Positions 1 to 7,855 of a stretch of 64,000 nt of DNA are shown here, in pieces. The DNA lies in NCBI GenBank assembly GCA_958428545.1, contig CAUAGM010000002.1:190936-254935 (forward strand), given 5' to 3'. The position numbers were made by a program, and so were the translations under genes. How positions within the stretch are numbered: the stretch's first letter is position 1; the number at the start of each line of letters is the position of its first letter. The DNA comes from an uncultured Arcanobacterium sp. Its GTDB lineage: Bacteria > Actinomycetota > Actinomycetes > Actinomycetales > Actinomycetaceae. The notes beneath the pieces are model-generated. The model ran no database searches. It had not been told where the DNA came from and saw nothing but the letters and a program-made list of their open reading frames with translations.

Positions 1-1342
1 ATTTCGTGCCAGCAGGCAGATGTTTATTCGGATCCTTATCTTTCGGCGCTTGTGTATCTACGCTCGTCCCTGCCTGCACGCTCGTATCTGCATACTGTGG
101 GCTGTAATCGTTTTTCGCAGGAGTCTTCACAGTAAACGAAGCATTGATTTTTTCTTTTAACTTCGGACGACACGTAGAGTGCTGAGGGAACTCCACGTTG
201 ATTTCAAAATCAACTTTTTGCCCAGCATGAACGTCAGATGGATGAAAGAGCAGCTCACCTGTGTTTGGATCTAGAAACACACGCCCTGGAGCCATGAGAT
301 TTTTATCAGTCGTTTCCGATACCCCAGCAGGAAGCGGAGAAGACAGCGTATAGGTGGCGCCCGTAGGAACAGCATCAGACACCCCACCATTATCTGCGCT
401 AAACACATAACGATTTTCTAGATTGCCAACAGTACCTGTCTGCGCCAAGGGCTTCACGCTCGATGCCGCACCATAAGGAAGCGGCTCGCTCTTATACGTG
501 AGTGATGCACCGAAGGGATTCGTTTTATTCTTTGTCTCGAGATAGTCAGGCAGGCCATCATTATCCGTATCGAAGGGGCCATATCCCATAAAGAAATCTT
601 CATGAGAGGCAGTGTTTGACGAATTATATCCCATCAGCACAGGCTCATTATCGATATCAAAACCAGACGGAACCCAAGCTTCTACAACCCACTTATGAGT
701 TGTATTCGTTCCATTCTCATACGACCACAGCGAACGACGAAACTTCCCTTGATCTTTCCATGATGTCATTTCACAGGTGGACTCATTATTACCAGCATGA
801 GCGACGTCCTGATCCTTATTTGGATTGGTTTGCCCAAAACCATCAGACCAGTTCTTATTAAAACCATCTTCACCATACACAAAAGAATCACGACTATCAC
901 TCGCAGCAAAATCACCGATCGACTGCTTAGCAATAGTCACCGTCTCCCAGTAGGTAACTAACCTGCCGCCTTCTAGCTTTCTTTTAAGTTCATCCTTATA
1001 ACGAGTAATCGTCATACCATTATCTTGAATATCTTTGGGAAGAAAAGCGAAGAGCCAAACTCGCCCAGAAAAAGCCGCCTGATCTTTATCCTTGTTCCAT
1101 ACCAACGTGTATTGGACTTTCTTCGACCCACCCACGCCAGTTTCTTCGATTACTTTTTTCTCAATATCAAGCCTCTTATAGGCGTTGTAGTAATTATTAC
1201 CAGCATTGGAATACCATTCATAGCCTTCTGGCCCACGATACACATGAGATGCATATGCAGACGCAGCGTAACCAATACCAAGCACTATCGCAACTAGGAA
1301 TACGCCAATACGCGCCCACCAGCTGCATATACTTCGAACCAT
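1..1342 (-). CDS. Secreted surface protein with TSP3-like calcium motif and start of a Rib-type repeat (3' end beyond window)
   Basis: The frame starts at an ATG at 1342 and runs off the left edge, giving 447 visible residues. AAAGGGGA lies about 8 nt upstream of the ATG as a ribosome site. Residues 1-31 form a signal peptide (basic start, hydrophobic core, AYAS end). Residues 258-269 read DTDNDGLPDYLE, followed by TNPF, which is the bacterial thrombospondin type 3 calcium-binding motif. From about residue 412 the sequence (YSPQYADT, then PKDKDP and LPAGTK) matches the opening of a Rib/alpha-like repeat domain as found in wall-anchored Gram-positive adhesins. The first 250 residues resemble nothing I recognise. 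By inference it is a long, repeat-bearing cell-surface protein, probably with a sorting signal at the unseen C terminus. A G10 tract lies 88 bases upstream. Confidence 0.8.
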   Translation of the reverse strand, partial: MVRSICSWWARIGVFLVAIVLGIGYAASAYASHVYRGPEGYEWYSNAGNNYYNAYKRLDIEKKVIEETGVGGSKKVQYTLVWNKDKDQAAFSGRVWLFAFLPKDIQDNGMTITRYKDELKRKLEGGRLVTYWETVTIAKQSIGDFAASDSRDSFVYGEDGFNKNWSDGFGQTNPNKDQDVAHAGNNESTCEMTSWKDQGKFRRSLWSYENGTNTTHKWVVEAWVPSGFDIDNEPVLMGYNSSNTASHEDFFMGYGPFDTDNDGLPDYLETKNKTNPFGASLTYKSEPLPYGAASSVKPLAQTGTVGNLENRYVFSADNGGVSDAVPTGATYTLSSPLPAGVSETTDKNLMAPGRVFLDPNTGELLFHPSDVHAGQKVDFEINVEFPQHSTCRPKLKEKINASFTVKTPAKNDYSPQYADTSVQAGTSVDTQAPKDKDPNKHLPAGTK

Positions 1343-1429
1343 GAAAGATATCCCCTTTAACTATTTACTATCTGTAGATAATGAACATCGACAATGCATA
1401 AGTTTTACTCGACGTCTATTTTCCCCTAC

Positions 1430-1439
1430 GGGGGGGGGG
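1430..1439. repeat. G10 homopolymer upstream of the surface protein gene
   Basis: Ten consecutive G on the + strand, so C10 on the coding strand of the surface protein gene, ending 88 bases before its ATG. Homopolymers of this length mutate by slippage. Here one could alter promoter spacing or transcription, but no promoter was identified with confidence. The tract lies in the 508-base gene-free stretch 1343-1850. The only open frame there (1496-1771, minus) has no recognisable features. Confidence 0.8.
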
Positions 1440-1638
1440 AGCGCAATTCTTTTAACCAACGTCACAAGAACAGCGAAAAGAGGATACATAGATGCTTAGC
1501 AAAGGGATTCCTGCCCTGTGCTATTTTTGGCAAAAGAGACATCTAAAAATGTATTTATTTTTGCAGATAGAGAGGAGAAGCGCTCGAGAAAAATAGAAAT
1601 TTTATACTTCAGCAGCATGCACGTTAACAATGCACGTA

Positions 1639-1672
1639 CTTTTGCGGCGCACTTTGCTTTTGCGGCGCACTT
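1639..1672. repeat. 16-bp direct repeat, two copies
   Basis: CTTTTGCGGCGCACTT occurs at 1639-1654 and again at 1657-1672, separated by two bases. It lies in the non-coding stretch between guaB and the surface protein gene. No function is apparent. Confidence 0.7.
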
Positions 1673-1807
1673 GTACACATCAGGGCACAACGAATAAATA
1701 CTAGGAAACCCTTGCGGCATTAAACTGCTGCAAATCGCCTGCGCTAAGTAATATATGCCCGCATCATGCACAAGGATACGAGATGATCCTCACTATTTAC
1801 ACTGGCT

Positions 1808-1855
1808 GCTATGCACGCTAAGTATTATGCACGCATAACTACTATGCACGCTAAC
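1808..1855. repeat. Three degenerate copies of an ATGCACGCTAA-like unit
   Basis: ATGCACGCTAA, ATGCACGCATAA and ATGCACGCTAA recur with a period of about 17 bases immediately downstream of guaB. The last copy overlaps the guaB stop codon. No terminator-like hairpin is obvious here. Confidence 0.55.
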
Positions 1856-3353
1856 TCTTACTCGAATAGTTCGGCGCTTCCATAATCATCTGCACATCAT
1901 GCGGATGTGATTCTCGCAAGCCTGCAGAAGTAATCCGTACAAAACGCCCACGCTCTCTCATTTGCTCGATAGTGCGAGCGCCCGTATAAAACATCGTCTG
2001 ATGCAAGCCACCAATAAGCTGATAGACCACAGAAGCAAGCGTTCCACGATATGGCACCTGCCCCTCGATTCCTTCGGGCACGATTTTATCGTCTGAGCTT
2101 ACGTCTGCCTGGAAATAACGATCTTTCGAATAGCTCTTTCGCCCTCGAGAGCTCATCGCTCCCAGCGAACCCATACCGCGATAACTCTTAAATTGTTTGC
2201 CGTTCACGAAAATTAAATCTCCAGGCGTTTCATCACAGCCTGCAAGCAAAGAACCAAGCATCACAGTATCGGCGCCTGCCACAATCGCTTTGCCAATATC
2301 ACCAGAATACTGCAATCCCCCATCCGCAATAAGCGGCACACCAGCAGCGCGAGCAGCTTTCGACGCCTCATAGACTGCCGTCACTTGAGGCACACCAATA
2401 CCTGCAACAATGCGCGTCGTACAAATTGATCCCGGTCCAATCCCAACTTTCACCGCATCTGCTCCAGCATCAATCAGTGCTTGAGCACCCGATTCTGTTG
2501 CAATATTTCCGCCAATCACCTGCACGTTTTTAAAACCTGAATCGCCTTTCAAACGTCTGATCATATCGAGTTCAAGTTTTGCTTCTCCATTAGCGGTATC
2601 AACTACAAGCACATCTACCCCAGCTTCTGCCAGCGCTTCAGCGCGATTGATCGCTTCACCAAAATAGCCAATCGCCGCACCCACCCGCAGACGCCCTTCA
2701 GCATCTTTTGTGGCAAGCGGATACTTTTCACTCTTCACATAATCTTTTACGGTAATAAGCCCAGCAATCCGACCATCTTCATCCACAATAGGAAGCTTCT
2801 CAATTTTGTTTTTTGCCAAAAGAGCAGCCGCTTCTTTGCTTGAAATACCGACCATACCCGTCACCAGCGGCATAGGAGTCATAACTTCACAGACACGCAG
2901 AGTATCGAAATCTTTCGGTGCGATAAAGCGCAGATCGCGGTTGGTGATAATACCCAAAAGTTTGCGATCATCATCAACCACAGGCAAACCACTCACACGA
3001 TAACGATGGCAGAGCATATCCAGCTCAGTGAGGGTTGCGTCTGGATGAATCGTCACAGGATCGCTCACCATGCCCGATTCCGAGCGCTTCACTGTACGAA
3101 CTTGACTAGCTTGCTCTTCAATCGAAAGATTGCGATGCAAGATACCAATGCCACCCTGACGAGCCATCGCAATTGCCATACGCGATTCCGTCACGGTATC
3201 CATCGCCGCAGACAAAAGCGGCACTTTAAGAGTGATCTCCCGCGTTAGCTGCGATGAAGTATCCACCTCGGAGGGGATCACGTCTGTTGCATTAGGAAGA
3301 AGAAGAACGTCGTCATACGTAAGGCCGACAAAGCCGAAAGGGTTGTGCTCCAT
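1851..3353 (-). CDS. guaB: IMP dehydrogenase
   Basis: Catalyses NAD-dependent oxidation of IMP to XMP, the committed step of GTP synthesis, in the cytosol. The 500-residue protein opens with the family start NPFGFVGLTYDDVLLLP. A CBS-domain pair (about residues 95-210) is inserted in the TIM barrel. The catalytic loop GPGSICTTR carries nucleophile Cys311, and GADTVMLGS plus the YRGMGS flap follow. A longer in-frame start exists at 3407, but the family N terminus and a -10-like TATCAT six bases before the ATG at 3353 support the shorter form, probably translated from a leaderless mRNA. It sits divergently beside whiB, as in mycobacterial and Streptomyces guaB regions. Confidence 0.97.
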   Translation of the reverse strand: MEHNPFGFVGLTYDDVLLLPNATDVIPSEVDTSSQLTREITLKVPLLSAAMDTVTESRMAIAMARQGGIGILHRNLSIEEQASQVRTVKRSESGMVSDPVTIHPDATLTELDMLCHRYRVSGLPVVDDDRKLLGIITNRDLRFIAPKDFDTLRVCEVMTPMPLVTGMVGISSKEAAALLAKNKIEKLPIVDEDGRIAGLITVKDYVKSEKYPLATKDAEGRLRVGAAIGYFGEAINRAEALAEAGVDVLVVDTANGEAKLELDMIRRLKGDSGFKNVQVIGGNIATESGAQALIDAGADAVKVGIGPGSICTTRIVAGIGVPQVTAVYEASKAARAAGVPLIADGGLQYSGDIGKAIVAGADTVMLGSLLAGCDETPGDLIFVNGKQFKSYRGMGSLGAMSSRGRKSYSKDRYFQADVSSDDKIVPEGIEGQVPYRGTLASVVYQLIGGLHQTMFYTGARTIEQMRERGRFVRITSAGLRESHPHDVQMIMEAPNYSSKS

Positions 3354-3359
3354 GCACCT

Positions 3360-3365
3360 ATGATA
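3360..3365 (-). promoter_or_regulatory. Candidate leaderless -10 element of guaB
   Basis: TATCAT on the minus strand, followed by six bases (AGGTGC) and the guaB ATG. This places a predicted transcription start on the A of the start codon. No clear -35 was found. Confidence 0.55.
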
Positions 3366-3676
3366 ATGCCTGGCAGATAATATGGCAGAACTGCACACAG
3401 GTGGCAATCACCACTAGAAGCAAGCTGCCTGAATCGCAATAGCTCTACACCCTCTTATCTCCCGTAATTTACACTCAATATTTCTCTGAGTGAACACGCA
3501 TTGGCAATTATGACATAAAGAAGTATTCTAATGAGTGCAAGTTGTTTAATATTTAACTTAAAATTTAATCAAATTGTAGCTGTGCGATTATGCCCAGAAA
3601 ATCGCGGCACACAACATGCTGCACATATGCACAGCATAAACAACAGTTCGGCAAGACCTGGAAGAAAGGCGCACAT

Positions 3677-3997
3677 ATGGTTATCCACCTCAGCAACCTG
3701 CATAGCGCACCTATCGACTATTGGGGTTGGCAGCGAAAAAGCCTATGCAACACTCTCAATCCAGAGGTTTTCTTCCACCCAGAAGGCGAACGCGGCGCCT
3801 CACGCCGCAGACGAGTTGAACAAGCTAAAGCTATCTGCTCGCAATGCCCCGTTATCCAAGAATGCCGAGAATACGCGTTAAACAACCATGAACCTTACGG
3901 AGTATGGGGAGGCCTTTGCGAAGAAGAACGTGCAGATATTCTGCGCGCCCGTGCATACAGCACTAAACGCACAGCCAAGCACGCACAACTCGTTTAA
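3677..3997 (+). CDS. whiB: WhiB-family iron-sulfur transcription regulator (WhiB3/WhiD position)
   Basis: A small actinobacterial [4Fe-4S] regulator that acts with the primary sigma factor and responds to redox state or NO. The 106-residue product has the four cluster cysteines C24, C54, C57 and C63 (C...CxxC...C), the turn GVWGG at 75-79, and a basic C terminus. The start at 3677 is chosen because AGAAAGG lies 8 bases upstream and family homology begins after it; an in-frame ATG at 3590 would add 29 unlike residues. In mycobacteria and Streptomyces the whiB gene between guaB and groES is whiB3/whiD. That paralogue assignment is therefore inferred from synteny, while the family assignment is firm. 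Confidence 0.93.
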   Translation: MVIHLSNLHSAPIDYWGWQRKSLCNTLNPEVFFHPEGERGASRRRRVEQAKAICSQCPVIQECREYALNNHEPYGVWGGLCEEERADILRARAYSTKRTAKHAQLV

Positions 3998-4007
3998 CAC
4001 GTACAAA

Positions 4008-4049
4008 GTAGGGTTAGCGCATATAAAAGTAGGGTTAGCGTGCATAAAA
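4008..4049. repeat. 21-bp tandem repeat downstream of whiB
   Basis: Two near-identical 21-bp units beginning GTAGGGTTAGCG lie at 4008-4028 and 4029-4049. A third, diverged copy (GTGGGGTGTTGCGCAT) forms the left arm of the adjoining hairpin. Confidence 0.65.
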
Positions 4050-4091
4050 GTGGGGTGTTGCGCATCTTTGAACTGATGCACAACACCCCAC
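4050..4091. terminator. Long hairpin between convergent whiB and groES
   Basis: Arms 4050-4066 and 4075-4091 pair over 17 bp with one C:A mismatch around an 8-base loop. The position between the two stop codons fits a bidirectional terminator. There is no strong T tract on either side. Confidence 0.65.
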
Positions 4092-4135
4092 AACGCTATA
4101 TCTGCGCAAAAAGAAATTACACGCAATATCTGCTA

Positions 4136-4432
4136 TCAGCGCTCCACAATTGCGAGCACATCACGCGCAGAAAGAATGATATAAGAATCTTCTCCATACT
4201 TCACTTCAGTGCCGCCATAGCGTGAATAAATCACAGCGTCGCCAACTTTGACGTCTAGCGGCACACGATTGCCGTTATCGTCAATGCGACCTGGACCAAC
4301 TGCGAGCACAGTACCCTCCTGCGGTTTTTCCTGAGCACTGCCAGGAAGAACTAAACCGCTTGCTGTTGTCTCTTCTGCCTCGACCTGCTGGATCACGATA
4401 CGATCCTCAAGAGGCTTAATGGATACCGACAT
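4136..4432 (-). CDS. groES: Co-chaperonin GroES
   Basis: The 98-residue 10-kDa lid of the GroEL chaperonin. The family start IKPLEDRIVIQ, the mobile loop TTASGLVLPGSAQEKPQEG and the GDAVIYSRYGG strand are all intact. AGAGGGA lies 6 bases upstream of the ATG. In most actinobacteria groEL1 follows groES directly. Here the next gene downstream is the convergent whiB, so the partner GroEL must be encoded elsewhere. No CIRCE (HrcA) or HAIR (HspR) operator was recognised upstream. A weak -10-like TAGTTT is at 4459-4464. Confidence 0.97.
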   Translation of the reverse strand: MSVSIKPLEDRIVIQQVEAEETTASGLVLPGSAQEKPQEGTVLAVGPGRIDDNGNRVPLDVKVGDAVIYSRYGGTEVKYGEDSYIILSARDVLAIVER

Positions 4433-4796
4433 CCGGATCCCTCTTTCTTTCTCGTTCCAAACTAATGGTTGAGCCCGCCGTCGCGGGGGTCGAGCTCATG
4501 CGCGTTTTCAACAACGCTCACTACTAAGGTTATTTCGCTTGAGGATATTCGAGCAAATTATAAGCATTCTCTGCTAGCGAAATTATCTTTCACTTATTTT
4601 CTTAACTATTTCAGCACTAGCATACTTCCCCACGCCTATATCTCCCAAGCTTATATGCCTCACAGCTAGCACCACCCCACCGAGCTTCTCAGCCTTAGAT
4701 CTCCCCTTCATATGTGCATTGCTGGATATTCCACCTCGTGCACGGCGTCGAGCTTCTTCACGCATACATATCGCCTCACAATATCAGTAGACGAGC

Positions 4797-4880
4797 AAAC
4801 AAGCTCCCATAATATGCGTTTTACCTAGACGTCTCTTTGCGCAAGCAGATGCGCGAAACAAACTCCCACAATATGCGTTT
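4797..4880. repeat. 25-bp imperfect direct repeat
   Basis: Copies at 4797-4821 and 4856-4880 match at 23 of 25 positions (both begin AAACAA and end AATATGCGTTT). They are spaced 59 bases start to start inside the gene-poor region. Confidence 0.65.
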
Positions 4881-5220
4881 CCCAAAAGATAGCGGATCCC
4901 CTTGTTTTTCTTGCAGAAGCAGCCCAGCATATATATCTCGCAGCCAGCACCAGCTAGACGATGCCCAGCACACGATACTTTCTCTACGCCTATCTACCCT
5001 GCTACGAGAGATTTGCTACAAGAAATGCGCATTTAATGTACACGATTCTGAGCTTCTATATACCTCAATATCTCGTGGATTATACTGCAGATTGCTCCCT
5101 GCTTAAGTGCCAATATCCTCACGCTCACGCACTAGTGCTCATAAAATCACCTCATGCGATTACCTCATACGATCGCCCATTCTTCTTAGCTCAGCACTTC
5201 CATCATTTTCTATAAACGTA

Positions 5221-5230
5221 CCCCCCCCCC
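5221..5230. repeat. C10 homopolymer upstream of the methyltransferase gene
   Basis: Ten consecutive C on the coding strand, ending 92 bases before the GTG at 5323. The distance and strand orientation resemble those of the G10 tract before the surface protein gene. Confidence 0.8.
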
Positions 5231-5231
5231 A

Positions 5232-5273
5232 CGCTCACTAAAACATACCCCTCGCTCACTAAAACATACCCCT
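5232..5273. repeat. Perfect 21-bp tandem duplication
   Basis: A 21-base unit (CGCTCACTAAAA followed by CATACCCCT) is repeated exactly at 5232-5252 and 5253-5273. It lies directly after the C10 tract. Confidence 0.8.
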
Positions 5274-5310
5274 CGATCCTCGCCCCTCACCCATACTGAG
5301 GTACACACGA

Positions 5311-5316
5311 TAGAAT
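5311..5316 (+). promoter_or_regulatory. Candidate leaderless -10 element
   Basis: TAGAAT followed by six bases and the GTG start at 5323. No Shine-Dalgarno sequence precedes the GTG, which supports a leaderless transcript. Confidence 0.55.
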
Positions 5317-5322
5317 CAACAC

Positions 5323-6546
5323 GTGAGCATTGCAGATATAACAACCTCAGACTACGACGCCCTCATTTCTGAGCTATGCCCTTTTTCTCCCGATCAGGCG
5401 CTGACGGCAAATCAATATCTGCGCAGCGCCGGGCATGAACCGCATATCGCTGCCAGCCTACTCACACAAGCCCAGCTTCGCACGCAAGCAGAAGCAAAAT
5501 TCGGGCAGGCAGCATACTCGATGATGTTTACACGAGCAGGCTACGAGCAATCCACTCGAGCCTCTATCGCACAATCTATACACGCTCAACGTCTTATAGA
5601 TTCTGGAGCTACACACGTGATTGACGTTGGGTGCGGTATCGGAGCAGATTCTCGAGCTTTCGCCTCAGCTGGATTGCACGTGACGGCAATCGAAAAAGAC
5701 CCCGAAACCGCGAGCGCTGCCCGCTGGAACTTAAAAGATTTTCCTCACGCTACAGTGATTGAAGCAGACGCATGGAATGTAGATCTCAATTCACTAAATG
5801 CTGACGCCCTATGGATAGATCCAGCGCGCAGAATAAACGGCACGAGGATTCACAATCCTGACCGCTGGATTCCCTCTCTGCCAGCCGCACTCAACCTTGC
5901 CAGCCAGTTTCCTCGTGCTGGTATTAAAATCGCGCCAGGGATTGATTATTCATGGCTGCCTCCATCCTCACACACCCAATGGGTCTCCGATCATGGAAAT
6001 TTGCTTGAAGCACTTATCTGGCTGGGAAATGCAGCCCCAGATTCAGGACGCACAGCAGCCCTATGCTCAGGCGATGGAATCGTCACACACTGGAATGCAG
6101 GAGTAAACGACCCTTCTCAGCCTGCCCAGCAACTTCCACCGGCACCTCTTGGCAGATACCTCATCGAACCAGATCCAGCTATTATCCGCTGCGGCGGCAT
6201 TGGATCATTCGCCCACACCTATAACCTAGCTCCTGTAAGCTCAGCAATTGCATATCTTACAGGCGATAAGCCTGCTCCCCTGCAATATGCTCAGGTATTT
6301 GAGGTCATCGATATACTCCCCCTCAACGTAAAAAAGATTGACGCATATCTCAAGGAACAGCGCATCACACACGTCGATATTAAGAAACGCGGCACAGATA
6401 TAACGCCAGAACGCTTACGTGCCCAACTCAAATTACGCCAAGCACGCAACTATTCTTCAACATCAAAGCAAGCAACGCTTATCCTCACTCCAATTATGGG
6501 CAGACATCAAGCAGTTCTTGCTCGAAAAATAGATAGCCTCGAATAG
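5323..6546 (+). CDS. Class I SAM-dependent methyltransferase with THUMP-like C-terminal domain
   Basis: 407 residues. The SAM-binding motif VIDVGCGIGADSRAFA lies at about 99-114. The acidic ribose-binding strand (AIEKDPE) follows, and LWIDPARR near 165-172 is the characteristic active-site strand of this actinobacterial family. The last 90 residues (VIDILPLNVKKIDAYLKE onward, with DIKKRGTDITPE) match the THUMP-like tail of these proteins. This suggests an RNA, probably tRNA or rRNA, substrate, but the substrate is not known from sequence. The gene is convergent with tsaD and shares a hairpin with it. GTG is the only start that keeps the full N-terminal helical domain, and no ribosome site is visible. 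Confidence 0.88.
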   Translation: MSIADITTSDYDALISELCPFSPDQALTANQYLRSAGHEPHIAASLLTQAQLRTQAEAKFGQAAYSMMFTRAGYEQSTRASIAQSIHAQRLIDSGATHVIDVGCGIGADSRAFASAGLHVTAIEKDPETASAARWNLKDFPHATVIEADAWNVDLNSLNADALWIDPARRINGTRIHNPDRWIPSLPAALNLASQFPRAGIKIAPGIDYSWLPPSSHTQWVSDHGNLLEALIWLGNAAPDSGRTAALCSGDGIVTHWNAGVNDPSQPAQQLPPAPLGRYLIEPDPAIIRCGGIGSFAHTYNLAPVSSAIAYLTGDKPAPLQYAQVFEVIDILPLNVKKIDAYLKEQRITHVDIKKRGTDITPERLRAQLKLRQARNYSSTSKQATLILTPIMGRHQAVLARKIDSLE

Positions 6547-6593
6547 AGATCGTGCGCACTGATGCCAGCACAGATACTTCTGCATATATTTAT

Positions 6594-6639
6594 GCGCTAG
6601 CTGCGCTGGCTTTCACAATTCACACAGCGCAGTTAGCGC
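6594..6639. terminator. Hairpin between convergent methyltransferase and tsaD
   Basis: Arms 6594-6608 and 6625-6639 pair over 15 bp with a single G:T wobble and a 16-base loop. The right arm includes the tsaD stop codon. There is no clear T tract. Confidence 0.6.
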
Positions 6640-7676
6640 ACAATCGTTATCTCACGCGGCAAACCAGTATCGACTGTGATATTTAGCGGCGAAGGTTCTA
6701 CACCATTTCGCACCATTTCCCAGCCGAGCGCCGCAATCATTGCCCCATTATCTGTGCAGTAACGAATCGGAGGAATGCGCACAGTGACACCACGAGCATC
6801 GGCACGCTCATGAGCCAGCTCACGCAAACGGGAATTAGCGCTGAAACCGCCTCCGATCACGAGAGTATCAAGCCCCTCATTTTCGAGAGCAAGAAATGCT
6901 TTAGTGAGCAAAGCATCAGCAACAGCTTCAGAAAATCCCGCCGCTATATCCGCTTTTGCCAATTCTTCACCACGCGCTTCAACGCCCTCAATATATCGAG
7001 CAACAGAAGTCTTTAAGCCAGAGAATGAATAATCGTAAAGGTGGTTTTTTTTGTATTTCTCCCCCATCATTGCACGCGGAAAGCGAATCGCCTCACGATT
7101 ACCTTCATGCGACAGACGGTCAATATGCGGGCCTCCTGGATACGGCAAACCCAGCAAACGCCCTACTTTATCGAAGGCCTCACCAGCAGCGTCATCAATC
7201 GTTCCGCCGAGTTCGGTGACGTCTGTGGCAATATTGCGCACATGCAAAAGATGGGAGTGCCCGCCGCTGACGATCAAACCAATAAACTCACTCGGGAAAT
7301 CTCCATGCACAAGCTCATCAACTGCAATATGCCCAATAATATGATTGACTCCATAAAAAGGTTTACCCAGTGCTAGAGCGAGGGCTTTTGCGGCACTGAC
7401 GCCGATCGTCAGCGGACCGACAAGACCAGGGCCAGCAGTTGCCGCAACAGCATCAATATCAGGTAAGGAAACCCCCGCTTTTTCAAGCGCCGCATTCAAC
7501 GTAGGAACAAATTGTTCGAGGTGTGCACGAGATGCAATCTCGGGGATAATTCCGCCGTATCGAGCATATTCATCCATACTTGTTGCAGTCACGTCAGCTA
7601 GCAACTTGCCGTCACGCACAAGAGCAACGCCCGTCTCATCGCACGACGTCTCAATTCCCAATACAAGTTCCTTCAC
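6633..7676 (-). CDS. tsaD: tRNA N6-adenosine threonylcarbamoyltransferase TsaD
   Basis: Transfers the threonylcarbamoyl group to A37 of ANN-decoding tRNAs, working with TsaB and TsaE. The 347-residue ASKHA-fold protein starts LGIETSCDETGVAL. It has the metal-binding H112 and H116 in NHIIGH, and ISGG-type motifs (IVSGGHSHLL, VIGGGFSANSRL). GTG at 7676 is the start. A -10-like TAGTAT lies seven bases upstream and no ribosome site is visible. Its usual neighbours rimI and tsaB are here 3.8 kb away, separated by the sdh operon. Confidence 0.97.
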   Translation of the reverse strand: MKELVLGIETSCDETGVALVRDGKLLADVTATSMDEYARYGGIIPEIASRAHLEQFVPTLNAALEKAGVSLPDIDAVAATAGPGLVGPLTIGVSAAKALALALGKPFYGVNHIIGHIAVDELVHGDFPSEFIGLIVSGGHSHLLHVRNIATDVTELGGTIDDAAGEAFDKVGRLLGLPYPGGPHIDRLSHEGNREAIRFPRAMMGEKYKKNHLYDYSFSGLKTSVARYIEGVEARGEELAKADIAAGFSEAVADALLTKAFLALENEGLDTLVIGGGFSANSRLRELAHERADARGVTVRIPPIRYCTDNGAMIAALGWEMVRNGVEPSPLNITVDTGLPREITIVR

Positions 7677-7771
7677 ATGCTAGATACTACTCTCTTCCAC
7701 TCCACACAGCCACACAGCTAACCTGCACTGCCGAGCAGACGCCGCTATTACACATCATATTAAACATACGA

Positions 7772-7820
7772 CACCCCAAGCAGCGAGAAAATCACATACT
7801 CTACAACTGCTTGGGGTGTA
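7772..7820 (-). terminator. Terminator-like hairpin after sdhB
   Basis: A perfect 13-bp stem (7772-7784 with 7808-7820, ACACCCCAAGCAG) encloses a 23-base loop, 36 bases beyond the sdhB stop. No long T tract follows. Confidence 0.6.
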
Positions 7821-7855
7821 TAATTGCCAGCTTTGCGCTAGCATACAAAAGAAAC

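Larger units (their letters stand above)
4433..5322. other. 890-base gene-poor region upstream of groES
   Basis: No open frame here shows family features, compositional regularity or a convincing ribosome site. It contains the groES promoter zone, a small GC-rich hairpin near 4490, a 25-bp imperfect direct repeat, a C10 tract, a 21-bp tandem duplication and the promoter of the downstream methyltransferase. It could be a decayed gene remnant or regulatory spacer; I cannot tell which. Confidence 0.6.

Noticed and set aside
1496..1771. 91-codon minus-strand open frame between the surface protein gene and guaB
   Set aside because: No family match, no good ribosome site, contains the 16-bp direct repeat and Cys/Lys/Leu composition typical of a chance frame.
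4433..4760. CIRCE or HAIR operator upstream of groES
   Set aside because: Near-matches such as CAGCACTAGCA and CTTGAGGATATTCGAGC lack the required inverted symmetry.
4837..5215. Open frames of 84-89 codons in the gene-poor region
   Set aside because: Two overlapping frames with no recognisable domain, no ribosome site and composition like non-coding DNA.
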